DNA of 64,000 nt from Verminephrobacter eiseniae EF01-2 (lineage in GTDB: Bacteria > Pseudomonadota > Gammaproteobacteria > Burkholderiales > Burkholderiaceae_C). The translations under genes and the position numbers were made by a program. This document shows, piece by piece, positions 1 through 8,735 of the stretch. Within the stretch, counting starts at the first letter, position 1. Every line of letters begins with the position of its first letter. The notes under the pieces were generated by a model. The model did not search any database. It was not told the origin of the DNA and worked only from the letters and a program-made list of their open reading frames with translations. The DNA lies in assembly GCF_000015565.1 (NCBI RefSeq), contig NC_008786.1, positions 2,914,001-2,978,000 of the forward strand, given 5' to 3'.

Positions 1-3000
1 TCGCCGTTTGAACGGGCCCAAGTCCAGTCAAAGGCCCGCCCGGATGCCACCATGACAGGGTTCACCGTATAGTCCTCAGGCGACGATTGACTGACCATGC
101 TGCCAGCGCTGCTGCTCCAAACGAACGACTGCGTGGTCGTCGACGAGGGCAGCCCTATGGCATGGGATAACGGGGTGTATTGCGCATCACCGAGTATCAG
201 GTCGGCACCGGCGCCGCCATCGATCGTATCCGCGCCCGCGCCGCCAAACAGCACATCGCTGCGGCGGCTGCCGTGCAGGCTGTCAGCGCCCGCTTCACCA
301 CTGACCCAGTCGCCACGGCTGTCGCTGTCTGCGGCCGTGGTCGCGTTCTCTGCTTCGTTGTCGCGACCGCCCCAAACCTGGTCGTCGCCGGCGCCGCCCA
401 TCAGCACATCCGATTCGTCGCCGCCGAAGGCGATATCGTTGTCCGTCGCCGTGGGGCTGGTGCCAGTGGCGCCGGTGCGGATGAAATCACGCCCCGCGCC
501 ACCGATCACCCTGTCGTCGCCACCGGCCGTGCTGACATAGTTGCTCAGCCCGCCTCCGGTATCGATCACATCCGCATAGGCGCTGCCCTCAAAGGAATTG
601 CTTCTGCTGCCCCCGCTAAAGCTCACGCCCCTGGGGGCCTGGGCGCCATTGAAGGCCATGTAGTTTGTACTCAGGGGAAGATGCAGCAGTATGCGGTCCG
701 GCCCCAGGATGTCCGTCCCCAGGGTCAGGCCATACTGGCCACTGCGCCAGTCTTTCAGGTCAGCCACCGCGTTGTATGCCCCGGCGGCATCCCTGACGCA
801 CAGGCGCCAGACACCATCGCCCGTCGAGCGCAGTTGGTAGGTTCTGTCGGAGTTGTTCCCGGTGCTGTAGTAGGTCTGTTCGTCCATGCCTTCGACGCGG
901 CAAAACTCGCCTTGGACCACCCCGCCATTGACTTCAATCACATTGTCGCCCTGGGTATCCACCAGGGTGTCAATGCCGACTGTGCCGGTTTGCAGCCGGT
1001 AGGTGTCGTTTCCAGTGCCGCCCACCAGCGTGTCACTCCCTGCACCACCGTCCAGCGTATCGTTTCCGGCATTGCCTTCCAAATGGTCTGCGCCATCGAA
1101 ACCGCTCAATCTGTCATCGCCTGCGCCGCCATACAAATGGTCTCCGAGAGAGTTGGAGGTTCCTTGCATGACGTCGTCAGCGTCGTTACCAAAAACGATG
1201 AATTGATCTGACCGAACCTGCGCTCTCGTGCCCTGGGGAACCTGCGCTCTCGTGCCCTGGGACAACAGTATCCGAGAGACAGGCTCTGTCTGGCCTTCTT
1301 GCATGTCGTCGTCGAAGAAATCAAACACGTAGACACGATCATTCGGCACGCTGGGGTCATAGACTCGGCCTGTGCTGTCGTTTCGTTGCCCTTCGATCAT
1401 CAGCGCACTGAGCAGGCGGCTGCGATCTTCAATCCACTGGTCCGAGAAAGTGGAAGGTGTCGATGAGCTTTTGTCGGTCTCCCACGCAGCAAAATCATTG
1501 CTGCGCGCGGATTTCCTCCACTCGGGCGCCATGGCCGCATTGGCGGCTGCGTTCTTGCCAGTCATCCAGAACCGGGAAAGATCGATCAGCGCAACCATCG
1601 CACCGAAGTCATTGCGCGCCACATCCTTGAGGTTGACATCGGCTGGTCGAACGATCGCCTTGCTTTCGATGGCGTCAAAAGTCGGGTTGTCAGTGATTTT
1701 CTTGAGGTTGCGATGCACTATCTCCCGATCAGCCGGGTTGGCCCAGGTGCCACCTTGCAGGTTGGCGGCCATCGGATCGAGGCTTACGCCGAACATGCGG
1801 CCCAGACTCTTGATGACATTTTCCAGCACATCGCCTTCGGCTTGGCCTTGCTTGCCAAGCGAAGAGACAGCGGTTCTTTTGGACGCAGCCTGAAAGATCG
1901 CGTCCATCGTCGCAGTGGTCAGTGAGTCGTCCAGACGCGCGAAAGTGTTTTGCACCGCCAGCGAGTCAACGATGAGCACCAGGCTATGGGTATCGCCAAA
2001 ATCGTTGAGTGCAAAGTTGTGAACCAGCAGTTTGAAATCGAATTCATTCAATAATGTCTTCACGGTTTCACGAGCGGCGCTAGCGATGATCGTGCCACGG
2101 TACTGTGGCTGGTCTTCGATAAAGAGGGGTGCAGGCGTTCCATGGTGCCACTGAGAGTTCGCCACTGCCGAAGGCGGGTTGGCGCCATACAGATCGTGAA
2201 AATCTGCAAGAGGGCCGCCTGGCGCAAGGTTGCGACCGGCATAGGCATCCCATCCACTGATGACCACGTTGGTTCTATACCCATCAGTGCTCCTGCCTGC
2301 ACGCAGCACTGCCAATTGGTAGTCCAATGAAACGGCGGCGATACGGGTTTTATCCACCACCAAAGCGTTATCACTGCCGGTGCCGCTGGCAATGCCTGCA
2401 TTGACGCGATCCGCCTCGTAGACAACGAGTTGCATTCGCTCAAGGGCATCCTCCAGCATTTGCACTTCCGCATTCTTGCCCGAGACCAGTGACTTTAGCC
2501 GTTGCTCTTGCGCACCGGCTTCGGCCAGGGTAACGCTGGCCCCTTCTTTGAAAATCTCTTTGAGTTCATTGTAGCGATCAAGCACCACCTGGTTGGTAAA
2601 GAGGTCAGCATTCCCACCCGGTTTGCGATGGGTGGAGAAATCGTTGATCACCTGCTCCAGGCTTGTCCCCTCATGAACGGTGCCAACGCCGGCGCCGTTG
2701 AATGTGTAGGTTGGGATCACCGTAGTCGGGTCCAGCAATCTGAACGCGGTCGCCAAATGCCCGCCAAGGCTATAACCCGTTACCGTCAAATTGGCGGCGG
2801 AAGGAATTTTCTCTCTGCTGCGCAGCGATTCAACCCACGCTTTCATGTCCGCGATCTGCCCGAAAGCCCAACCCTCCTCCTTGACTTCCATGGCATTGGT
2901 GGCCTGGTTGTCGCGTGCCGCGTCATCGGCAAATTCGGTGGAGCGAAACGAGAGCACCATTTCGTCCTTCACAATGCCGCGCTCAGGCGCATCGCGCAGC

Positions 3001-3254
3001 GCACGGAACAAGGTTCCGGAAAAACCGGTGCTCGTGTTGCCAATTTGTTCCACGACCTCCCAGTCCTGAATGAATTCTTCAGCCTGGATGGCGGTGAATC
3101 TGCTGGAGCGATCGTTGCCTTTAGTAAGCACATCACTCGTCAATTGCGATCCTTCAGACATGTTGCCGGGATTGGATGTTTTGGATACCACATATGCCTC
3201 CGCAGCCATCTGCAAATTCGCATACTTCAGGTAAGTTTCGATCTCTCTTGACAT
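1..3254 (-). CDS. RTX lipase/esterase-like exoprotein, C-terminus beyond window edge
   Basis: At least 1084 residues are open and no stop is seen before the window edge. The N-terminal third looks like an alpha/beta-hydrolase of the class 3 lipase kind: GYSLGGHLA places the nucleophile at Ser162 in a GXSXG elbow. From about residue 690 there are glycine/aspartate nonapeptide repeats of the RTX type (GGAGDDRLSG, GNAGNDTLDG). A second block lies near residues 905-1020 (GGAGADTIDGGAGADL). RTX repeats bind calcium and usually mark type I secretion substrates, and no N-terminal signal peptide is visible, which agrees. The start is the ATG one base after the stop of the upstream gene, with CAGGAG as its ribosome binding site. 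The substrate is unknown; phospholipid or ester cleavage is inference from the elbow motif only. Confidence 0.8.
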   Translation of the reverse strand, partial: MSREIETYLKYANLQMAAEAYVVSKTSNPGNMSEGSQLTSDVLTKGNDRSSRFTAIQAEEFIQDWEVVEQIGNTSTGFSGTLFRALRDAPERGIVKDEMVLSFRSTEFADDAARDNQATNAMEVKEEGWAFGQIADMKAWVESLRSREKIPSAANLTVTGYSLGGHLATAFRLLDPTTVIPTYTFNGAGVGTVHEGTSLEQVINDFSTHRKPGGNADLFTNQVVLDRYNELKEIFKEGASVTLAEAGAQEQRLKSLVSGKNAEVQMLEDALERMQLVVYEADRVNAGIASGTGSDNALVVDKTRIAAVSLDYQLAVLRAGRSTDGYRTNVVISGWDAYAGRNLAPGGPLADFHDLYGANPPSAVANSQWHHGTPAPLFIEDQPQYRGTIIASAARETVKTLLNEFDFKLLVHNFALNDFGDTHSLVLIVDSLAVQNTFARLDDSLTTATMDAIFQAASKRTAVSSLGKQGQAEGDVLENVIKSLGRMFGVSLDPMAANLQGGTWANPADREIVHRNLKKITDNPTFDAIESKAIVRPADVNLKDVARNDFGAMVALIDLSRFWMTGKNAAANAAMAPEWRKSARSNDFAAWETDKSSSTPSTFSDQWIEDRSRLLSALMIEGQRNDSTGRVYDPSVPNDRVYVFDFFDDDMQEGQTEPVSRILLSQGTRAQVPQGTRAQVRSDQFIVFGNDADDVMQGTSNSLGDHLYGGAGDDRLSGFDGADHLEGNAGNDTLDGGAGSDTLVGGTGNDTYRLQTGTVGIDTLVDTQGDNVIEVNGGVVQGEFCRVEGMDEQTYYSTGNNSDRTYQLRSTGDGVWRLCVRDAAGAYNAVADLKDWRSGQYGLTLGTDILGPDRILLHLPLSTNYMAFNGAQAPRGVSFSGGSRSNSFEGSAYADVIDTGGGLSNYVSTAGGDDRVIGGAGRDFIRTGATGTSPTATDNDIAFGGDESDVLMGGAGDDQVWGGRDNEAENATTAADSDSRGDWVSGEAGADSLHGSRRSDVLFGGAGADTIDGGAGADLILGDAQYTPLSHAIGLPSSTTTQSFVWSSSAGSMVSQSSPEDYTVNPVMVASGRAFDWTWARSNG
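1214..1261. repeat. 24-bp perfect tandem duplication inside the RTX lipase gene
   Basis: Two adjacent identical 24-bp units encode the repeated octapeptide QGTRAQV plus one residue, just before the first RTX block. The unit length keeps the frame. It looks like a recent slippage duplication in a linker. Confidence 0.85.
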
Positions 3255-3255
3255 T

Positions 3256-4152
3256 TCAATTCTCCTGTTTGGGTTTCAGAACTTGATCAACAAAAAAACG
3301 TGTTGCGTAGCGCGATGACTCTCCTTCGGTTAATTCAGGGCAGGTGATGGCAAATAGCCAAGGCGATCGCCATCCGGACTTGCTACCAAACCCTCTTTCG
3401 AAGGAATACCATGTTTTCTCGGCAATGACTTCATTGTTTTGGGTATCCGTGATCAACACCGTCATACCGGCCACCCATTGCTCCCTGTCTGCCGGGTTGG
3501 CCGTGATACCACGAAACGAAATGGCATAGCGCGCCGTCGCACCGCTCAATCGCTCTCTGCTCATGCTCTTTAATTCCGGCGGTACCCGACGAACAGGCCG
3601 GTAGCGATATACAAATCCATCACCCTCTTTCACATCAACGAAAGCATAGCCAGGAAGCGATTTGTACCAATCGTGTGCGCCACGATCTTTGGTATTGAGA
3701 TAGCCTCTTTGGGGTGGATGCTGCTGATGCTCCCACATAATGAAAGACTGGATATATGATTCTGCGCCATACTGATCTGGCAATCCGGCATTGGGCCAAT
3801 GGGGATCATGCCAATCAGAATTGCTGGCGCGTGGCCACACCTCCTGCAGCAGAACACCTTCTACGTCTTCCACCGTTTTGTAGACCTTCTCCCCTGCCGT
3901 TTTGCATCTTTCATCAAACAATGCCTTGCCCTTTTCGTATCTGGCCTTGCGCGCATCCACGATCCGGGATTTTTCGGCTTGCCTCCAATACATTGGCAGC
4001 AGAAAAACCAGCAGCACCGCGACAGCCCAGACGATCTTTTGCCACCAGCGCCGGGGAAACCACAGGCAAGCCCACAGCAACGCTGCGAAAAAGCCGATAT
4101 AAAGCCAGCCAATGGCGCGCAAGATGTCTGCGCCTGCGCCGAGTTCAAGCAT
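3256..4152 (-). CDS. Two-TM membrane protein coupled to the RTX lipase gene
   Basis: This 298-residue protein has two hydrophobic segments near residues 10-30 and 40-57, then a soluble domain of about 240 residues with many aromatic residues (IMWEHQQHPP, HDWYKSLPGY). I do not recognise the family. Its stop and the ATG of the RTX lipase are separated by one base, and the lipase ribosome binding site lies inside its last codons, so the two are probably translated as a pair. A membrane-anchored partner of a lipase could be an immunity protein, a chaperone or a secretion accessory; this is inference from the coupling alone. Confidence 0.6.
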   Translation of the reverse strand: MLELGAGADILRAIGWLYIGFFAALLWACLWFPRRWWQKIVWAVAVLLVFLLPMYWRQAEKSRIVDARKARYEKGKALFDERCKTAGEKVYKTVEDVEGVLLQEVWPRASNSDWHDPHWPNAGLPDQYGAESYIQSFIMWEHQQHPPQRGYLNTKDRGAHDWYKSLPGYAFVDVKEGDGFVYRYRPVRRVPPELKSMSRERLSGATARYAISFRGITANPADREQWVAGMTVLITDTQNNEVIAEKTWYSFERGFGSKSGWRSPWLFAITCPELTEGESSRYATRFFVDQVLKPKQEN

Positions 4153-4791
4153 GGGCGAACCCGGGCTTCATGGCAGGACCTGTGGATGACAACGATCCCC
4201 AACGGCCATTGGCCCCATCCATGCCCAACAGATCAAAATTCATCGCTTTCCTCATCGAGATCAACCGCGCAGGCCCCAGGCACAGCGCACCTTGCACGGG
4301 GGGCAAAGCAAGACTGACAAATAGAGACTATATCATGTGTTTTGTTACCAATGCACCCGCCGCAGAAATTCTTCAATCAAGGCCGGACGCATCGAAAGCG
4401 GTGCGCATCAGGCCCTCAAAGAGTGCTGGCGATCGTGTGGATGTCGCTGTGCCGGGCGCATTTTCATGGGAAGGATTTCCGGCACCAGACTTGGTGCGTG
4501 GCCGTGGCGATCTGTGTGATGGACGCGCAACCTTCGGCGCCTTGGTGTCGCCCGGTGGGCGTTCTGAGCATGCGCATCGCAGTGCCCGAGCGTGCAGGGC
4601 TTGCGGACCAGGTGGATGCCTGCGCCGGCGCGCATGGGCACGCTGGCCGGCATCTGCGCAAAGCGCGGCCCGTTCATGGCCAGCCGTTGCGCGCGCCCGG
4701 CCGCGCTCGAGGCGTGGCCGGGTTCACGAGGCGGGGCTGTGCGTGAGGCCAGGGGAGTTCGGCTGCGCCCGGCACCGCCCCCTGCCGGGTA
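4153..4791. other. Intergenic stretch without a recognisable gene
   Basis: About 640 bases separate the aroC 3' end from the membrane-protein gene. Several open frames exist on both strands, but they are arginine/histidine-rich, lack good ribosome binding sites and match nothing I know. A less GC-rich patch around 4310-4340 may be part of a promoter. Gene decay is possible but cannot be shown. Confidence 0.4.
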
Positions 4792-5889
4792 TCACGCCGG
4801 CGCGGCCGGGATCGGCGGCAGCGGCAGCACCACGTCTGCGCACTGGGCGCGGTGGCGCAGCGCGTGGTCCATGACCACCAGCGCCAGCAGTGCCTCGGCA
4901 ATGGGGGTCGCACGGATGCCGACGCAGGGGTCATGGCGCCCCTTGGTGCTGACCTCGATGCTGTGGCCATGGATGTCGATCGACGCGCTCGGGCTGAGGA
5001 TGGAACTGGTGGGCTTGATGGCAATGCTCAGTTCCAGGTCTTGCCCGGTGCTGATGCCGCCGAGCACGCCGCCCGCGTAGTTGCTGCGAAACCCCTGCGG
5101 GGTCATGGTGTCGCCATGCACGGTGCCGCGCTGCGCCACGCTGGCAAAGCCGGCGCCGATCTCCACGCCCTTGACGGCGTTCAGGCCCATCAGCGCGTAG
5201 GCGATGTCGGCATCGAGCTTGTCATACAGCGGCTCGCCCAGGCCCACCGGCATGCCCGTGGCCTGCACGCGGATGCGGGCGCCGCAGGAGTCGCCGGCCT
5301 TGCGCAGTGCGTCGATGTATTGCTCGTACTGCGCCACATCGGCCACCGGGGCGAAGAAGGGGTTGTTGCGCACATGGTCCCAGTGCTCGAACGGGATGGG
5401 TAGTTCGCCCAACTGTGTCATGCAGGCGCGAAACCGGGTGCCGTACTGCAGGGCCAGCCATTTCTTGGCCACCGCGCCGGCCGCTACCGTGGGCGCCGTG
5501 AGCCGGGCCGAGGAGCGGCCGCCGCCGCGCGGGTCGCGAATGCCGTACTTGCGCCAGTAGCTGTAGTCGGCGTGGCCGGGGCGAAAACTCTCGGCGCTGC
5601 GGCTGTAGTCTTTGCTGCGCTGGTCGGTATTGCGGATCAGCAGCGCGATCGGCGTGCCCGTGGTCTGGCCCTGGTAGATGCCGGAGAGTATTTCCACCGC
5701 ATCAGGTTCGTTGCGCTGCGTGACATGGCGGCTGCTGCCTGGCCGCCGCCGGTCCAGGTCGGTCTGTATGTCGGCCTCGGACAAGGGCATGCCGGGCGGG
5801 CAGCCGTCGATCACGCAGCCAATGGCCGGGCCGTGGGATTCGCCAAAATTGGTGACTGCAAACAGGGTTCCGAAGGTGTTGCCGCTCAT
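4792..5889 (-). CDS. aroC: Chorismate synthase
   Basis: The enzyme converts 5-enolpyruvylshikimate-3-phosphate to chorismate with reduced FMN, the last step of the cytoplasmic shikimate pathway. The 365-residue length is normal. Family signatures are [18 protein letters not shown] at the N-terminus, [35 protein letters not shown] and, near the C-terminus, [20 protein letters not shown]. The start follows this signature exactly (MSGNTFG). It is transcribed on the minus strand without a close partner on either side. There are no unusual residues. Confidence 0.97.
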   Translation of the reverse strand: MSGNTFGTLFAVTNFGESHGPAIGCVIDGCPPGMPLSEADIQTDLDRRRPGSSRHVTQRNEPDAVEILSGIYQGQTTGTPIALLIRNTDQRSKDYSRSAESFRPGHADYSYWRKYGIRDPRGGGRSSARLTAPTVAAGAVAKKWLALQYGTRFRACMTQLGELPIPFEHWDHVRNNPFFAPVADVAQYEQYIDALRKAGDSCGARIRVQATGMPVGLGEPLYDKLDADIAYALMGLNAVKGVEIGAGFASVAQRGTVHGDTMTPQGFRSNYAGGVLGGISTGQDLELSIAIKPTSSILSPSASIDIHGHSIEVSTKGRHDPCVGIRATPIAEALLALVVMDHALRHRAQCADVVLPLPPIPAAPA

Positions 5890-6020
5890 GGGGATGGATT
5901 ATTCCATGAGCGGCCCCAGTGTCGTGTCACGGATCAGATGTCGTAGGCTGCGCGCAGCCATCGGAGCGTAGCGCAAGGCGCATCGCGCAGCCCATACCGA
6001 GCGTATTGGCAAGCGATGCA

Positions 6021-6078
6021 ACGCCGCGATGCGCTTCGATGGCCAGCGCAGACCGACAGATGATCGGTGACGCGACAC
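6021..6078. repeat. 58-bp dispersed repeat, copy A
   Basis: This segment matches positions 46419-46476 with two mismatches in 58 bases and the same orientation. Here it lies 57 bases past the stop of the minus-strand thiolase-like gene. A perfect 14-bp palindrome, GGCTGCGCGCAGCC, sits nearby at 5946-5959 in the otherwise gene-free stretch 5890-6135. The element may be a REP-like or terminator-associated repeat. Confidence 0.8.
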
Positions 6079-6135
6079 CAGGGTCGGCGGGATGGCCGGG
6101 GCAACGCCCGCGTTGGCAGCGGGCGTGGCGCAATG

Positions 6136-7293
6136 TCAGAGCGTGTCTTCGGTTCCCAGCACCAGCGTGACCTGGCTGGAGAGTTCGCCGCCATTGCCAT
6201 GCGCTACGGCCAGTTGCGCGTTTTTTACCTGGCGCTCGCCGGCCTGGCCCATCAGTTGCTGCGTGGCTTCGACCATGGTGAACAGCCCGTACATGCCGGG
6301 GTGCGTGCACGACAGTCCGCCGCCATTGGTGTTGACCGGTAGCGCGCCGCCGGGTGCGATGCGGCCGCCTTCGACAAACGCTCCCGCCTCGCCCTTGTTG
6401 CAAAAGCCGAGGTCTTCCAGGAACAGCAGCGTGTTGATCGTGAAGGCGTCGTAGAGCTCGGCCACATCCATGTCCCCGGGCTTGTAGCCGGACTGCGCAA
6501 AAGCCCGCGCGCCCGAGTGCACGGCTGCCGTGGTCGTCAGGTCGGGCATGGCGGTGATGTCTTTGTGGTCTGTGGCTGCGGCTGCGCCGAGCAGATAGAC
6601 CGGGCGCCGGGCCAGGTCGCCGGCGCGCTGCGCGCTCGCCATCACCACGGCCGCAGCGCCGTCGGTGACCAGGCAGCAGTCGCGCACGCTGAGCGGGTCG
6701 GACACCATGCGCGACGCAAGGTATTCCTGCATGCTCAGCGGCGTGCGCAGGAAGGCGTCGGGATTGAGCTGCGCCCAGCGCCGCGCGGCGATGGCCACCT
6801 GTCCCAGTTGCTCGCGCCTGAGCCCGTATTCGTGCATGTAGCGCGATGCGGCCAGCGCATAGGCGCCGACCGGACGGACGAGTTGGCAGGGCGATTCGTA
6901 GGCCGACGGCCGCAGCGAACTGATCAAACGGCCGGTGGCCGTGCGCTGGTTGCTGCCGTAGGCGATCAGCGCCAGGTCGCACTGGCCGGCTTCGATGGCC
7001 AATGCGGCCCACAGGGCATGTGTCAGGAACGAGGAGCCGCCGGTGCGGTTGTTTTCCGTGATCCTGGGCTGGATTCCCAGATACTCGGCAAAGCCCAGGC
7101 CCGACAGGGCGTCGTCGGGCAGCGCGATGAACAGGCCATCCACGTCGCCGGGCGTCAGGCCCGCCTGTTGCAGCGCCCGCACGCTGGCCGACACGGCCAG
7201 GTCCATCGAACTCAGGCCGGGCGATTCGCCCAGGCCATAGGTGGCGGCGCTGACGATGGCGGTCTTGCCACGCGGGAATTTGTCTTGGTTCAA
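6136..7293 (-). CDS. Thiolase-like protein (SCP2/Ltp2 type)
   Basis: The 385-residue protein belongs to the thiolase superfamily: AIVSAATYGLG at the N-terminus, AELYDAFTINTLLFLE, and the C-terminal NTNGGGLSCTHPG and HGNGGELSSQ loops. The usual N-terminal nucleophile cysteine is absent: the equivalent region reads NRTGGSSFLTHALWAA. That is typical of SCP-x/Ltp2-like members, some of which act as retro-aldolases or acyltransferases with a DUF35 partner, and the gene just upstream is a DUF35 protein. The start is set to TTG because GCAGGAG lies six bases before it; an ATG 54 bases further upstream would run inside the DUF35 gene. The substrate is unknown; an acyl-CoA pathway is inferred from the neighbours. 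Confidence 0.85.
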   Translation of the reverse strand: MNQDKFPRGKTAIVSAATYGLGESPGLSSMDLAVSASVRALQQAGLTPGDVDGLFIALPDDALSGLGFAEYLGIQPRITENNRTGGSSFLTHALWAALAIEAGQCDLALIAYGSNQRTATGRLISSLRPSAYESPCQLVRPVGAYALAASRYMHEYGLRREQLGQVAIAARRWAQLNPDAFLRTPLSMQEYLASRMVSDPLSVRDCCLVTDGAAAVVMASAQRAGDLARRPVYLLGAAAATDHKDITAMPDLTTTAAVHSGARAFAQSGYKPGDMDVAELYDAFTINTLLFLEDLGFCNKGEAGAFVEGGRIAPGGALPVNTNGGGLSCTHPGMYGLFTMVEATQQLMGQAGERQVKNAQLAVAHGNGGELSSQVTLVLGTEDTL

Positions 7294-7294
7294 G

Positions 7295-7666
7295 TCATTC
7301 TCCTGCCGGGTCGAACAGCAAGACGGCCTTGCCGTCGTGCATGCCAATGCGGGCGGTCACCGCCATGCCGATGCGCACGGCTTCGGGCGCGACGCCTTCG
7401 ACGCGGCTCATCACGCGCGGGCCTTCGGCCAAATCCACCAAAACCACGTTGTAGGGCGCTTGCGGGGGCTTGGGGCGCACGACGGTGGTGGCGTAGACCG
7501 TGCCACGGCCGCTGGCCGGCGTCCATTGGAGATCGCGCGCGCCGGTCACCGGCTCGGCGACGCGCGGAGGAAAGAACACGCGGCCGCTGCCGCGTGCGCG
7601 TTGCAGCATGAAGCGGCCTTGCGCCAAGTGCGCAAAGTATTCCTGTTCGGGTCTTGGTTCGGTCAT
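7295..7666 (-). CDS. DUF35 OB-fold protein, partner of the thiolase-like protein
   Basis: The 123-residue protein fits the DUF35/ChsH2-like family, whose members form complexes with thiolase-like enzymes. It shows the helix before the ribbon (QEYFAHLAQGRFMLQRARG) and the OB-fold region with GRGTVYATTVV. The N-terminal zinc ribbon is degenerate: where CxxC pairs are normal it has RARGSGRVFFPPRVAEP with no cysteine, a variant also known in other proteobacteria. It ends one base before the likely TTG start of the thiolase-like gene, so the two are coupled. Role: acyl-CoA binding or complex stability (family knowledge). Confidence 0.8.
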   Translation of the reverse strand: MTEPRPEQEYFAHLAQGRFMLQRARGSGRVFFPPRVAEPVTGARDLQWTPASGRGTVYATTVVRPKPPQAPYNVVLVDLAEGPRVMSRVEGVAPEAVRIGMAVTARIGMHDGKAVLLFDPAGE

Positions 7667-7702
7667 GGCGGTCAGATGATGGATGGATGGTTGGTTGGTT
7701 GC

Positions 7703-8512
7703 TCAGGGGGTTGGCGGGGGGGATTCGGGCCATTGGTAGGCGGGCGGCTCCTTGGCCAGGAAACGGCGCGCCGCATCCTGATGGAACGCGCTTTCGCGGG
7801 CCATGGCCTGGGCCATCGCTTCTTGCGCGTAGACATCGCGGCGCTCGGACTCGAAGGCGTGGTTGAGCACGCCCTTGGCGATGCCCAGCGCCTCGGTGGG
7901 CGCCTGGTGAAAGCGCTGCGCGAACGCCAGCGCGGCTGCGCGAACGTCGCCCGGCACTATTTGCTGCGCCAGCCCGATGGCCAGCGCCTCCGGCGCGTGC
8001 ACGACCCGGGCGCTGAACACCAGGTCCTTGGCGCGCGCCAGACCGATGGCCCGTGGCAGCAGGTACATGGCGCCCATGTCGGGCACGAAACCCAGGCGCG
8101 CGAACGCGCAGCAGAACTGCGCGCGCGGCGTGGCCAGCACGAAATCGGCCGCCAGCGCCAGCGAGAGGCCGGCGCCGAAGGCCGCGCCATCGACAGCGGC
8201 AATCACCGGTTTTTCGAGGTCCACCAATTCGTCGAACCAGCGATGCAGGCTGCGCATGCGCTCGCGGCCTTCGAAGATGTCGCGTTGGCCCCCCTGGCCC
8301 TGCACCATGGCCTTGACATCGCCGCCGGCGCAAAAATGCCCGCCCGCGCCGGTGAGCACCACGGCGCGGATGCCGGCGTCGTCACGGATGCCGGCGATGG
8401 CCGCGCCGAAAGCCTGGCGCATCGCCAGGTCCAGCGCATTGCGCGCCTCGGGCCGGTGCATGGTCAGCACCGCCGTGGCGCCGACGCGGTCGATTTGCAG
8501 TGTCTCGTTCAT
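7703..8512 (-). CDS. Enoyl-CoA hydratase/isomerase family protein
   Basis: The 269-residue crotonase-fold protein has both oxyanion-hole segments: HFCAGGDVKAM near residue 60 and GAAFGAGLSLALAADF near residue 105. The second catalytic acid position reads FVPDMGAMYLLPR, with Asp rather than the common Glu, so isomerase or another crotonase activity is possible. The ATG is chosen because GTGAGGAACTG precedes it. It lies upstream of the DUF35 and thiolase-like genes on the same strand, consistent with one beta-oxidation-like operon. Between it and DUF35 is a short run of GGAT and GGTT microrepeats. Confidence 0.88.
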   Translation of the reverse strand: MNETLQIDRVGATAVLTMHRPEARNALDLAMRQAFGAAIAGIRDDAGIRAVVLTGAGGHFCAGGDVKAMVQGQGGQRDIFEGRERMRSLHRWFDELVDLEKPVIAAVDGAAFGAGLSLALAADFVLATPRAQFCCAFARLGFVPDMGAMYLLPRAIGLARAKDLVFSARVVHAPEALAIGLAQQIVPGDVRAAALAFAQRFHQAPTEALGIAKGVLNHAFESERRDVYAQEAMAQAMARESAFHQDAARRFLAKEPPAYQWPESPPPTP

Positions 8513-8735
8513 CAGTTCCTCACTTTTGCAGCAGAGTTGGCCACCGGCTCGGCGTGGATCCACGGTTTGTCGCGTGTGTGTCGCGTGTGGCGCCGGCGAT
8601 GGTGTCCATCGTGGCCTGGCCGACGGCGAGCGCACCGCCACGCACCCGCACCAGGCGGAATGGGGTGGAATATGGGGCGGGATGGTCGGCCCAGGGCCAC
8701 GATCGCATCGATTCAAGCGCAACTTCGCCCGATCA

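Noticed and set aside
4342-4746. A 134-codon plus-strand frame in the aroC intergenic region
   Set aside because: Composition is typical of non-coding GC-rich DNA, there is no ribosome binding site, and no motif is recognised.
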